A stretch of DNA of 64,000 bases from Marinobacter salinus. Lineage in GTDB: Bacteria > Pseudomonadota > Gammaproteobacteria > Pseudomonadales > Oleiphilaceae. The stretch spans positions 1,674,001-1,738,000 of the forward strand of contig NZ_CP017715.1 of NCBI RefSeq assembly GCF_001854125.1. Direction: 5' to 3'. Below the pieces are notes generated by a model that searched no databases, had not been told where the DNA came from, and was given only the letters and a program-made list of their open reading frames with translations. Shown here one piece after another: positions 1 through 8,015 of this stretch; the first letter of the stretch is position 1; each line of letters begins with the position of its first letter. The translations under genes and the position numbers were made by a program.

Positions 1-1474
1 TGAAGCGATTGAGCCCCTTATTCGTGCCAATGTTGCCGAACACCGGTTCCACCACCGACATGCGGTGGCTGTAGATCTCTTTGCCCTGACGGCTGTCGAC
101 ACGGTGTTTCATCCAGTCCGTGTAGTTGGGCAAGCGCTTGTTCTCAATGGTGAACGACACCTGTCGGCCAGACCCATTTCGGTGGTTAGCGGATGCAGGG
201 TTCTGCATGCATTGGTGCTTCTTGGGACAGTGCCGACATTGCAGCAATCGACCTTCGAAGTGCACCCGGATATTGCCATTCTCCGCTTCCCGTTGGCCCC
301 GGTAGGTAAGCTCTTGGCCAGTCGGGCAGATGCACGTCAGGTTGACCGGATCGAACTGGAATTCACTGGCCGGAATGATGTCTTTCCAACCCGTGGTTGG
401 CTGGTTCTGGTGACGCTTGCCGTACTTGTCTTTCTGGTTCTGGAACTTCGGGTCGCGACTGCGGAATTTGTTGTCCGGCACGTAGCCATTGATCTGCCGT
501 TCATGCAGGTATTTCATGTTCGCTTCGTTGGCGAAGCCGGTGTCGGCGGTAACAATGATGCCTTGCTGGTAGATGCTGTCGGCGATGCCCAGCTTCTTGA
601 AGCGGGTTTCCACGCTCTCCAGCACCGGTTGCAGGGTGTGGTGTTCCTGGCCTTCGCCAAAGGCCTGGGCGTCGATGATGATCTGGTGTTTCTTGTCCAC
701 CGTGGCCACGCCGTTATAGCCCTGGATCGTGCCCTTGCTGGTGGTCATCTTGGCGCTTTCGTTATCGGTGATGTTGCTCTTCACTTCCTTGTTCCGTTTC
801 CCCCGGCCCATCCTTGGGCGGTTCGTCTTTAGGAAGCGGTCGACTTTCCTGGCGGCCTCATCCAGGGACAGGATGGTCTTGGCTCGTCGGATGTCCCGGT
901 CCAGTTCCGCTTCAGTCTCTGCCTCGTCCCGCTCGTAATGGGCCTTGAGGTGATGGCGAACCAGGCGTCGCAGCTTGGTTCGTTTCTCTTCCAGTTCCTT
1001 AAAGGTGCCGGACCATTCTTTGGCCGCATTCGACGACATCTTGCAGCCGTCGATGGCGAAGAGTTCGTTGCCCAGCAGGCCCTGGTCGTGGCAGACCAAC
1101 AATACCTGCTCGAACAGCTCTTCGATCTCATCCGAGTGGCTGCTGACGAACTTGGCCAACGTGGTGAAGTGCGGAACAGTGTCGCAGGACAGGGCCTTGA
1201 AGATGATGTTGGTCTCGCAGCACCACTGCATCTCGCGACTGGAGGTGATGCCTTTGGAGTAGGCAAACAGGATGATCTTCAGCAGGATGGCCGGATCGTA
1301 GGCTAAGCGGCCGGTGTCTTCGTTGCGGTATTTTGGATGGAAAACTGACAGGTCCAGCTTGTGTTCGATCAGATAGTGCACTGCGTGTTCAAAGGTGCCG
1401 GGTTGAAGCTGTTCCTGGTAGTTGATCACGACCATGGCATCCTGGTCGTAGTTGTAATGCTTGAAGCGGGGCAT
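1..1474 (-). CDS. IS1182-family transposase, copy 1, 3' part outside window
   Basis: This DDE transposase moves the insertion sequence. I read the minus frame from the ATG at 1474 to the window edge and found no stop in about 491 codons; the complete copy at 3520-5091 has 523. The start MPRFKHYNYDQD and the catalytic regions match that copy: first Asp near residue 142 in an AIDGCKM context, second Asp near 311 in TADTGFANE. The third catalytic Glu, near residue 476, is still inside the window. As far as visible the gene is intact, so the element may be active. Confidence 0.88.
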   Translation of the reverse strand, partial: MPRFKHYNYDQDAMVVINYQEQLQPGTFEHAVHYLIEHKLDLSVFHPKYRNEDTGRLAYDPAILLKIILFAYSKGITSSREMQWCCETNIIFKALSCDTVPHFTTLAKFVSSHSDEIEELFEQVLLVCHDQGLLGNELFAIDGCKMSSNAAKEWSGTFKELEEKRTKLRRLVRHHLKAHYERDEAETEAELDRDIRRAKTILSLDEAARKVDRFLKTNRPRMGRGKRNKEVKSNITDNESAKMTTSKGTIQGYNGVATVDKKHQIIIDAQAFGEGQEHHTLQPVLESVETRFKKLGIADSIYQQGIIVTADTGFANEANMKYLHERQINGYVPDNKFRSRDPKFQNQKDKYGKRHQNQPTTGWKDIIPASEFQFDPVNLTCICPTGQELTYRGQREAENGNIRVHFEGRLLQCRHCPKKHQCMQNPASANHRNGSGRQVSFTIENKRLPNYTDWMKHRVDSRQGKEIYSHRMSVVEPVFGNIGTNKGLNRF

Positions 1475-1547
1475 GCCGACGACTCCTTGTCTGTTTGCCT
1501 GATCCTACCAAACCGAGGTGGAGATTTCGGGGTTTTTCTACAGCCTC
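1..1547 (-). mobile_element. IS1182-like insertion sequence, copy 1 (cut by window edge)
   Basis: This is the transposase-start side of an insertion sequence that continues beyond base 1. Its visible terminus is GAGGCTGTAGAAAAACCCC read on the minus strand, the same end as the complete copy at 3335-5164. By eye the two copies are collinear without indels but differ at roughly 10-15% of bases, so they are related elements and not a recent duplication. The element stops exactly against AAC (1548-1550), which is the complement of the GTT core of the adjoining attC site. The family call rests on the transposase. Confidence 0.88.
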
Positions 1548-1627
1548 AACGCCAGCCAGCATGCGCGGCTACGAAATGTAGGCGAAGCCGCAATGCAGTA
1601 GGCGTCGCGTGCCTGGCCTTGTTAGTT
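1548..1627 (-). repeat. attC site f, downstream of the OLD-family cassette
   Basis: This is an integron recombination site of about 80 bp. On the minus strand it begins with ACTAACAAGGCC next to the stop codon of the cassette gene, has an imperfect palindromic middle (GGCTTCGCC core), and ends in GGCGTT. The 3' core is cut by IS copy 1 directly after GTT. It differs from the attC at 5165-5244 at only three positions, although the cassette genes are unrelated. Confidence 0.8.
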
Positions 1628-1628
1628 G

Positions 1629-3299
1629 CTATTTGGGAATGCCTTTTCTTCTTGGATTGAAGAACCACTTTGATATTTCCTCAATAAAACCCCATACATC
1701 ACCTTCTTCAGGCTTAACATATTCCTCAGAATTTGGGTCTTCACCGATCTTTTCAAAGATTTCGACCAGCCAATTTGGTCCGTGCCCTCTTGCATTCAAC
1801 CTTTTAAGCCACGATTCGAGCTCGCCATTGGGAACAACAAAAAGTCCATATTCTGATAGCTTTAGAAATAGATTTGATAGTGCTTCTTTGTCTTCCTCGT
1901 TAAGTATTTTTATTCCGCCTTCTCTTTTCATATCCTTACCGGAACCTTCAAACTTCTGCTTTATCGCCTGCCTCAGGCTCGCTAATGGTTGCCGTTCAAT
2001 CTCTGGCAAGAATCCACAGTCGAGAAAACTTGTCCAAACACTTCCACCATCTTTAAGAACATCAATATCAACAATGCCTGCAACAGGAATCCCTAATTCA
2101 CGCAGCGGCTTTATAATAGTTTTCACGGTTTGCTTGTTTTGCGCATGGAGAAATAAACAATTCGGAATTCCCTTTCCATCAGAATACCTTAGAAGACGGT
2201 CATTAATTTCTTGATAGAATGCCCTGTCCGCATCTGACTCCGTCACAACTACAAATTCATAAAACAAACCGCTGAGCACACCCGTCGAGCGTAAAAGAGG
2301 ATTCCTCATCAACCTCAGAATTTCCTTGTTCGGCAGAATTCGAGATGTTGGAACGCCATCTCTATAAGTGAGGCGCACGATGTTAACTGGGGCTCCTGAC
2401 TGAATGCAGCCCATCACAAAGTTTGGGCTATGAGTTGCGACGAAAAGTCGCTTATCAGAATGCGACATTATTCCAGAAACTTCTTTCCCCAGCTTAAAAG
2501 ACAAAGAAGGGTGTAAAAAGGCTTCTGGCTCATCCATAAGAAGTACTGACGGGTCACCTGCAATCATTTCTGTAACCATTCCAGTGAAAGCTTTAACACC
2601 GTCACTTGCGTGGTTAATTAGAAGTGCTTTATTGTGAAATTTAACTGCTTCGTCATGAATTCCTCTCTCTTCCATGTGATCAGCAGGGGCAAACTCGGAA
2701 AGTCGCAAGTTAAGCTTTCCTAGATTTGTTGGGTCTACAACTAAATACTGCCCAAAAGCTTCGTATACTATCCTTCGTACCTCTTCTCTTTTGGTGTCAT
2801 CCCGAAATAGCGTCTGAAAACTAGTTTGTGCAGGCTGCTGAAGATTTCCTGCTGGTTGCTCATTTACCAAATTGATTCGATTATTGCCGTTAAGAATCAG
2901 GGTGTTATATGCCAAGTACCACTGGCATGTATGGGTTGGTTGCTGATTAGGCGATTTAAGGGCCTGCTTTAGTGCTGGCAGATGCACTTGGTTTCGTGCG
3001 CCTCTCTTGCCGACAAAAATGTGCTCCGGCTGAACTGCCTCGCCAGGATTTGGCTTGAGCGTCACCTTATTAATCTTGGCATCTATTTCGTCTTCCCCAA
3101 ATGGAGACAGCTCTATCGTATCAATGATTACGTTGTTGGTGTTTTTGTTTCCATTGCTGCAAAACTGATGTATTTCAGAGAGTATTTTGCTTTTCCCTGA
3201 ATTGTTCGGGCCTACGAACACTGTGATAGGCATAGCAGTAATTGTTTCTGCACTAAGTCCCTCAGCTCGACCAAATTTCAGTTTTATATCTTTAATCAT
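1629..3299 (-). CDS. OLD-family ATPase/TOPRIM nuclease, candidate defence gene
   Basis: This 556-aa protein has an ABC-type ATPase joined to a TOPRIM nuclease domain, the layout of overcoming-lysogenization-defect (OLD) nucleases. Visible motifs are Walker A GPNNSGKS (30-37), a signature-like region HASDGVKAF (about 230), Walker B SVLLMDEPEAFLHP (251-264) and H-loop ATHSPNF (about 288). TOPRIM acidic residues are Glu354 in VVTESDADRA and the pair D411/D413 in GIVDIDVLKD. Family members include phage-restricting nucleases such as GajA; defence here is inference. The frame is open to a TTG at 3329, but ATG 3299 gives the usual MIKxIKLKxF start. The gene is AT-rich compared with its neighbours and is the sixth cassette. 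IS copy 2 separates it from the upstream array promoter. No partner gene follows it. Confidence 0.85.
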   Translation of the reverse strand: MIKDIKLKFGRAEGLSAETITAMPITVFVGPNNSGKSKILSEIHQFCSNGNKNTNNVIIDTIELSPFGEDEIDAKINKVTLKPNPGEAVQPEHIFVGKRGARNQVHLPALKQALKSPNQQPTHTCQWYLAYNTLILNGNNRINLVNEQPAGNLQQPAQTSFQTLFRDDTKREEVRRIVYEAFGQYLVVDPTNLGKLNLRLSEFAPADHMEERGIHDEAVKFHNKALLINHASDGVKAFTGMVTEMIAGDPSVLLMDEPEAFLHPSLSFKLGKEVSGIMSHSDKRLFVATHSPNFVMGCIQSGAPVNIVRLTYRDGVPTSRILPNKEILRLMRNPLLRSTGVLSGLFYEFVVVTESDADRAFYQEINDRLLRYSDGKGIPNCLFLHAQNKQTVKTIIKPLRELGIPVAGIVDIDVLKDGGSVWTSFLDCGFLPEIERQPLASLRQAIKQKFEGSGKDMKREGGIKILNEEDKEALSNLFLKLSEYGLFVVPNGELESWLKRLNARGHGPNWLVEIFEKIGEDPNSEEYVKPEEGDVWGFIEEISKWFFNPRRKGIPK

Positions 3300-3334
3300 T
3301 TCGGAATACTCTGATTTCAAGGATGGCAACTAAC

Positions 3335-5164
3335 GAGGCTGTAGAAAAACCCGATTGCGAGTCGCTCCCAGCGCCTGGTTCCTAAAATTTTTGTCGCAGC
3401 CATCAGCTAGCCGATTATTGCCATTGCGATGTTCAGCCATCAGTTTCGGCCCGTTGACGGTCTTAGTGCCGGTATTACTAGCATTCAGCGGCCACATTTC
3501 TGGCCTTCCACCCTCGGCATTACGCCGCTAACCGCCCGTAATTCGCTAACTTCTCAATATTGTGCACCAGGCAGTACAGCTGCCACTGGCCCTGCACCTT
3601 CTTCTTGCCTCGCAAGCTGAAACGGTTCAGTCGCTTCGTGGTACCAATGTTGCCAAATACCGGCTCTACCACCGACATCCGGTGACTGTATATTTCCTTG
3701 CCCTGCGGACTGTCCACCCGGTGTTTCATCCAGTCGGTGTAGTTTGGCAGGCGCTTGTTTTCGATGGTAAACGAGACCTGTCTTCCGGAGCCTTTGCGAT
3801 GGTTGGCGGACGCGGGGTTCTGCATACACTGATGCTTCTTCGGGCAGTGCCGGCATTGCAGCAAACGCCCTTCGAAATGCACCCGCATTTTGCCATTCTC
3901 GGCTTCGCGTGTGGCTTGGTAGCTGATGGAATTACCTGCCGGGCAGATGCACGTCATGGTTACCGGATCGAACTGGAACTCACTGGCCGGGATGGTCTGC
4001 TTCCAGCCTGTATCCGGCAGATTCTGATGACGCTTGCCGTATTTGTCTTTCTGGTTCTGGAACTTCGGATCCCGGCTGCGGAACCGATTGTCTGGCACGT
4101 AGCCGTTGATCTGTCGTTCGTGCAGGTACTTCATGTTGGCTTCGTTAGCGAAGCCGGTGTCGGCGGTGACGACCGTGCCTTGCTGGTAAATACTGTCAGC
4201 GATGCCCAGTTTCCGGAATCGGGATTCGACGGTTTCCAGTACCGGTTGCAGGGTGTGGTGTTCCTGGCCTTCGCCGAAGGCCTGGGCGTCGATGACGATC
4301 TGGTGTTTCTTATCCACCGTGGCTACGCCGTTATAGCCCTGGATCGTGCCTTTGCTGGTGGTCATCTTGGCACTTTCGTTGTCAGTCAGGTTGCTCTTCA
4401 CTTCCTTGCTCCGCTTCCCACGGCCCATCCTTGGGCGGTTCGTCTTTAGGAAGCGGTCCACTTTGTTCATGGCTTCATCCAGCGAGAGGATGGTGTTTGC
4501 CCGACGGATATCCCGATCCAGTTCGGCTTCGGTCTCCGCCTCGTCCCGTTCGTAATGCTCCTTCAAGTGGTGGCGGATCAGTCGTCGCAGTTTCTCTCGC
4601 TTTTCGCCCAGTTCCTTAAAGGTGCCCGACCATTCTTTGGCGGCGTTGGAGGACATCTTGCAGCCGTCGATAGCGAAGAGTTCGTTGCCCAGCAATCCCT
4701 GTTCGTGGCACACCAGCAGTACCTGTTCGAACAGCTCTTCGATTTCCTCGGCATGGCTGCTGACGAACTTCGCCAGGGTGGTGAAGTGGGGAACCGTATC
4801 GCAGGACAAGGCTTTGAAGATGATGTTGGTCTCGCAGCACCACTGCATCTCACGGCTGGAGGTGATGCCCTTGGAATAGGCAAACAGAATGATCTTCAGC
4901 AGGATGGCCGGATCGTAGGCCAAACGGCCAGTGTCTTCGTTGCGGTATTTGGGATGGAAAACTGACAGGTCTAGCTTATGTTCGATCAGGTAGTGCACCG
5001 CGTATTCAAAGGTGCCGGGTTGAAGCTGTTCCTGGTAGTTGATCACGACCATGGCGTCCTGGTCGTAGTTGTAATGCTTGAAGCGGGGCATGCCAACAAC
5101 TCCTTGTCCGTTTGCCTGATCCTACCAAACCGGGGTGGAGATTTCGGGGTTTTTCTACAGCCTC
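3335..5164 (-). mobile_element. IS1182-like insertion sequence, copy 2 (complete, 1830 bp)
   Basis: Both ends carry the terminal inverted repeat GAGGCTGTAGAAAAACCC. The element is flanked by the 3-bp direct repeat AAC (3332-3334 and 5165-5167). Removing the element and one AAC rebuilds, on the minus strand, an attC ending in AGCGTTAG followed directly by the next cassette. The insertion is therefore inside the GTT core where integron crossover occurs. The single gene fills most of it; 185 bp on the 3' side are non-coding. Confidence 0.92.
3520..5091 (-). CDS. IS1182-family transposase, copy 2
   Basis: A 523-aa DDE transposase. The N-terminal half has the InsH/DUF772-like helical region (FHPKYRNEDTGRLAYDPAIL). 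The catalytic triad is visible as D142 (FAIDGCKM), D311 (TADTGFANE) and E476 (SVVEPVFGNIG). A cysteine cluster (CICPAG near 381, CRHCPKKHQC near 413) lies between the second and third acidic residues, as is usual in this family. The reading frame is intact. It is transcribed in the same direction as the cassette genes and could feed transcription into the OLD-family cassette downstream. Confidence 0.92.
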   Translation of the reverse strand: MPRFKHYNYDQDAMVVINYQEQLQPGTFEYAVHYLIEHKLDLSVFHPKYRNEDTGRLAYDPAILLKIILFAYSKGITSSREMQWCCETNIIFKALSCDTVPHFTTLAKFVSSHAEEIEELFEQVLLVCHEQGLLGNELFAIDGCKMSSNAAKEWSGTFKELGEKREKLRRLIRHHLKEHYERDEAETEAELDRDIRRANTILSLDEAMNKVDRFLKTNRPRMGRGKRSKEVKSNLTDNESAKMTTSKGTIQGYNGVATVDKKHQIVIDAQAFGEGQEHHTLQPVLETVESRFRKLGIADSIYQQGTVVTADTGFANEANMKYLHERQINGYVPDNRFRSRDPKFQNQKDKYGKRHQNLPDTGWKQTIPASEFQFDPVTMTCICPAGNSISYQATREAENGKMRVHFEGRLLQCRHCPKKHQCMQNPASANHRKGSGRQVSFTIENKRLPNYTDWMKHRVDSPQGKEIYSHRMSVVEPVFGNIGTTKRLNRFSLRGKKKVQGQWQLYCLVHNIEKLANYGRLAA

Positions 5165-5244
5165 AACGCTAGCCAGCATGCGCGGCTACGGAATGCAGGC
5201 GAAGCCGCAATGCAGTAGGCGTCGCGTGCCTGGCCTTGTTATAA
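5165..5244 (-). repeat. attC site e, downstream of the 110-aa secreted-protein cassette
   Basis: On the minus strand the site runs from TTATAACAAGGCC to AGCGTT, with a palindromic core around GCGGCTTCGCC. It is about 80 bp and almost identical to attC f. The 3' core is broken by IS copy 2 immediately after GTT. Confidence 0.82.
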
Positions 5245-5252
5245 GCTCTATG

Positions 5253-5585
5253 CTACTGAATTGAATCAATGATTTTGTTTCTCACAAGCTCAACTGAATC
5301 CTTATTATAGCCAGCAACCGCAACCATGAGCTTGCTTTGGGTAGGTGATATTTCTATACATTTCACTACAACACGGTTCGACTTTACGTTCCCGTATATT
5401 CCGTACTCATTCTCAACCTGGTTCTCCAGCCCCAGGACTTGCAGGGCATATGAGCTTTGTATCTCGCAAGCCTCTTTGGATTTGCTCAGGTCTTTAAACC
5501 ATGACCAAAGCTCAGGCGGTTTTTCCCCAGCGATAGCAGATCCTGATAATAAAAACAGAAGAACTAAAACTTCCTTGTTGATCAT
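5253..5585 (-). CDS. Secreted/periplasmic cassette protein of unknown function
   Basis: A 110-aa protein with a clear N-terminal signal peptide: a short basic start (MINKE), a hydrophobic stretch VLVLLFLLSGSAIAG and a likely cleavage after AIA-G or IAG-E. The mature part is about 90 residues with two or three cysteines and no motif I recognise. The frame stays open upstream through the attC, but ATG 5585 follows AGGGAAA at normal distance and starts the signal peptide, so I take it as the true start. It is the fifth cassette and transcribed with the array. It contains no enzymatic signature, so I give no function. Confidence 0.75.
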   Translation of the reverse strand: MINKEVLVLLFLLSGSAIAGEKPPELWSWFKDLSKSKEACEIQSSYALQVLGLENQVENEYGIYGNVKSNRVVVKCIEISPTQSKLMVAVAGYNKDSVELVRNKIIDSIQ

Positions 5586-5602
5586 GCGAATTTCCCTAGT
5601 GC

Positions 5603-5704
5603 TTATAACGCCAGCGCACAACGGCGCCCTTGTAATGGAGGCGCAGCCGCAATGAAAAGGGCGTCCGGCGGCCATCGGCCGCGTATTGATGCGCCTTGTT
5701 ATAT
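5603..5704 (-). repeat. attC site d (intact)
   Basis: A site of about 102 bp. The minus strand begins ATATAACAAGGCGC at the stop of the 116-aa gene and ends GCGTTATAAG. Complementary arms GGCGCCCTTGTAATGG and its imperfect partner flank a GCGGCTGCGCC core. Both end cores are intact, unlike attC sites c, e and f. It shares the block GGGCGTCCGG with attC c and differs from the e/f type. Confidence 0.82.
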
Positions 5705-6049
5705 TTCGTCGTCCTCAATTGGACCACCAACCGTATCGAAAATCATTGTGTGGCATTCGACCGTAAACCACTCGTCGAACAATTTCAGGGTGAGCTTCCG
5801 GGGCCATAAATCAGGGTCGACGTACCACCCGCCAAGCTCGCTCTCAAATAGCGGGCGGAAGTTAGCTTTGACCCATTTTCTGAGTTGTTCAGGAGTGTCG
5901 GCCACTTCCTCGTCAATGAGGTAAACGGTACGTTCCTCGTTAACATCCTCTAGCGTGATTGCCGGGCCATCGGGGTTCGGATCAGCTTCGTTGATCCAGC
6001 GCACTGCGGGCTCTTTGTAGCGGAGGATTAAAGCTGACCTGTTGAGCAA
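5699..6049 (-). CDS. Cassette-encoded hypothetical protein, 116 aa
   Basis: A soluble acidic protein (MLNRSALILRYKEPAVRWIN start, GGPIEDDEI end). I see no signal peptide, membrane span or known catalytic motif. The sequence type resembles short conserved proteins often found in gammaproteobacterial integron cassettes, but I cannot name a family. The start is a TTG at 6049 preceded by AGGGAG seven bases upstream, the best start available. The stop lies in the attC 5' core, the usual tight packing for a cassette gene. The group II intron lies just upstream, within the preceding attC, only 26 bp from the start codon, so expression may depend on intron splicing or read-through. Confidence 0.72.
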   Translation of the reverse strand: MLNRSALILRYKEPAVRWINEADPNPDGPAITLEDVNEERTVYLIDEEVADTPEQLRKWVKANFRPLFESELGGWYVDPDLWPRKLTLKLFDEWFTVECHTMIFDTVGGPIEDDEI

Positions 6050-6074
6050 TTTTGAACTCCCTCAGAAATATATA

Positions 6075-7915
6075 ATCGGGATAGGGGGGCACCTCACGAT
6101 GCCCCTCCTCCCACATCACCGGGCATACGGATCACGTACCACGGCGATTCAGTGACTTGATTCAACCCTTTACCGTACTGCCAATTCCGGCAGTCCATAG
6201 CTCCGGAACAATCGGGCCGGTAAGGCTTGCCGCAGTGCCGGCGAATGACTCAACCGCCACGGGCCGTGGGCTGATTTCGCGGTGTTCCAGGCCAACCTGA
6301 CCGAGACACCCCGCTTTCTCAGCTCACGATACCCCCTTCGCCCCCATTGCTTCCACACGTAACTTCTCAATCTCCGCCGTATCCACTTGTCCAGGTCCCG
6401 CAGCGGGCTCAGCACTTCGGCTTCGTCGAAGTACGCTTTCCAACCAAGCAGGGTCTCTTTCAGATCTGCGATCACCTGGGCCAGTGAGTGGCCCCGTGTT
6501 CGGCGGCTCAGTATCCGGATTTGGGTTTTCAGCTTGTCGAGGGCTTTGTTGGCCACTTTCAGTCGCTGTCCTTTCCGGCTGAGGGTGAAGCCCAGGAAGC
6601 TGCGCTTCCAGGGCCGGTCCACCGCACTCTTTCGTGTATTCACTGTGAGCCTCAGTGAGTCCTCGATAAAGCGCGTCAGACTCACCATCACCCGCTCACC
6701 AGCGCGGCGACTGCCAACATAGATCTGGCAGTCATCGGCGTAGCGGGCGAAGCGCAGGTTGCGCCGTTCCAGTTCCCAATCCAGTTCGTCCAGCACCACA
6801 TTCGCCAACACCGGAGACAATGGCCCGCCTTGCGGTACGCCCTCGGGTGTCGGGGCTTTGCGGCTGTCGATCTGGACGCCTGCTTTCAAGTATCGGTTGA
6901 TCAACCGGAGCAAGGGCTTGTCCGGCGTGTGCCGTTTCAGCCGTGCCATCAGGCGATCATGGTTTACCCGATCAAAGAAGGCTTCCAGGTCCAGATCCAC
7001 CACCCAGCTGCGACCTTCCCGGGCGCAGCGCTGTCCGTATCGGACCGCTTGATGCGCAGAACGCCCAGGACGAAAACCGTAGCTGTTCGGATGAAAGCGG
7101 GGTTCCCAGTCCTGCTGGACAACTTGGGCAATCGTCTGCTGGATAAAGCGGTCCAGCACCGTTGGAATACCCAGAGGGCGGGAACCGCCGTTGGCTTTGG
7201 GGATGGTGACCCGCCGTACCGGTTTTGGTCGGTAGGTCTGCTGGAGCAGCTGTTGTCGAATCTCCGGCCAGTGTTGGCGCAGATAATCCGGCAGTTCATC
7301 CACGGTCATGCCGTCGACGCCCGGCGCTCCCTTGTTACGTCGAACCTGCTTCAGGGCGCGATTGAGGTTGTCCCTGCTCAACACACGCGCCATCCACGGT
7401 GAGGGTTGAACGGAGTGCGAGTCTTCCCGATTTCCGGAAACGGGTTCATCCCCTGGTTGCTCCAGGGGCAGCGCAAGCTGCTTTGCAGATGCCATCTCGT
7501 TTCCCTGCACGGACACTCGACTCCTGTCTCTGTTCGGGCCTTCGGTTCACGGGCGAACCTACTATGCCCTCGGCTGATTTCTGCCACGCGATCAGAGGCG
7601 ATCGCTCGTCTCTCAGTGGGTCCGTCCACACATGGCAGACCTCCCGGGGTAAGGCACAGAGCTTTCACGGCGTAGACGCCCGATTTATAAAGCACACCCC
7701 AGTCGCAGAAGGAGGGCTTCGCGGTCACGTGCCCGCTCGCCCCGGATGTACCACACCTCGTATCGGGTTCCTGTTCGTCGCCCCGCCGCTTTGGATTGGG
7801 CTTCCTCCGGACCCCACCTCGCGATGACGCCCTTGCTCTTCTCCTAGCCTTCGGCTCTGCGAACACCTGGCAGGAGGACTTTCACCTCCCTAGTTCTGTG
7901 CCATGCCCGGCACAC
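6075..7915 (-). mobile_element. Group IIC intron inserted in the attC 3' core
   Basis: The minus strand starts GTGTGCCGGGCATGG and ends CTATCCCGAT, typical group IIC ends. Before the 3' end lie a domain V-like hairpin (CCGTGGTACG...CGTATGCCCGG) and a domain VI-like stem (GGAGGAGGGGC...GCCCCCCTATCC). Removing 6075-7915 joins GGCCGGCGT to TATATATTT and rebuilds an attC core GTTATAT. An EBS1-like ACGCCG at 7668-7673 (minus), about 240 nt into domain I, is complementary to the six bases CGGCGT ending the 5' exon. Boundaries are therefore supported by ends, by pairing and by the restored target. Confidence 0.88.
6170..7495 (-). CDS. ltrA: Group IIC intron reverse transcriptase/maturase
   Basis: The intron-encoded protein copies intron RNA into DNA at the target and helps splicing. 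It has 441 aa from ATG 7495, which follows AGGGAAACGAG; the frame is open further, to a GTG at 7516. RT blocks are visible: KGAPGVDGM, the catalytic VDLDLEAFFD, EGVPQGGPLSP and the YADD box in RFARYADDCQIY (near 252-255). A maturase/thumb region follows (LLGWKAYF...LDKWIRRRLRSYVWKQWG). There is no HNH endonuclease domain after it, as is normal for class C introns. The gene lies in domain IV of the ribozyme. Confidence 0.93.
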   Translation of the reverse strand: MASAKQLALPLEQPGDEPVSGNREDSHSVQPSPWMARVLSRDNLNRALKQVRRNKGAPGVDGMTVDELPDYLRQHWPEIRQQLLQQTYRPKPVRRVTIPKANGGSRPLGIPTVLDRFIQQTIAQVVQQDWEPRFHPNSYGFRPGRSAHQAVRYGQRCAREGRSWVVDLDLEAFFDRVNHDRLMARLKRHTPDKPLLRLINRYLKAGVQIDSRKAPTPEGVPQGGPLSPVLANVVLDELDWELERRNLRFARYADDCQIYVGSRRAGERVMVSLTRFIEDSLRLTVNTRKSAVDRPWKRSFLGFTLSRKGQRLKVANKALDKLKTQIRILSRRTRGHSLAQVIADLKETLLGWKAYFDEAEVLSPLRDLDKWIRRRLRSYVWKQWGRRGYRELRKRGVSVRLAWNTAKSAHGPWRLSHSPALRQALPARLFRSYGLPELAVR

Positions 7916-7997
7916 ACGCCGGCCATAAGCGGCGCCCTGACAAGGGCGTCCGGTGGAGGGCCATCGGCCCGGAACAGACTTAATGGCCTTGTTATTG
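7916..7997 (-). repeat. attC site c (interrupted by the group IIC intron)
   Basis: On the minus strand it begins CAATAACAAGGCC, continues through paired arms CCGGGCCGATGGCCC and GGGCGCCGCTTATGGCC, and stops at GGCGT, where the intron begins. The last core bases (TATAT) are at 6070-6074, on the far side of the intron. Together they form an attC similar in layout to site d. Confidence 0.78.
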
Positions 7998-8015
7998 GGC
8001 TGCAAAGCACCTGGT

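Noticed and set aside
65..1306. Plus-strand frames of 255 and 122 aa
   Set aside because: They are the reverse of the IS transposase and recur at the same relative place in the second IS copy, as expected for a shadow.
3300..3329. TTG start at 3329 for the OLD-family gene
   Set aside because: It lies inside or next to the attC core and adds ten residues not seen in the family; ATG 3299 gives the normal start.
7378..7866. A 162-aa minus-strand frame upstream of the reverse transcriptase
   Set aside because: It lies in ribozyme domains I-III of the group IIC intron and has no domain or ribosome site. RNA structure explains this stretch.
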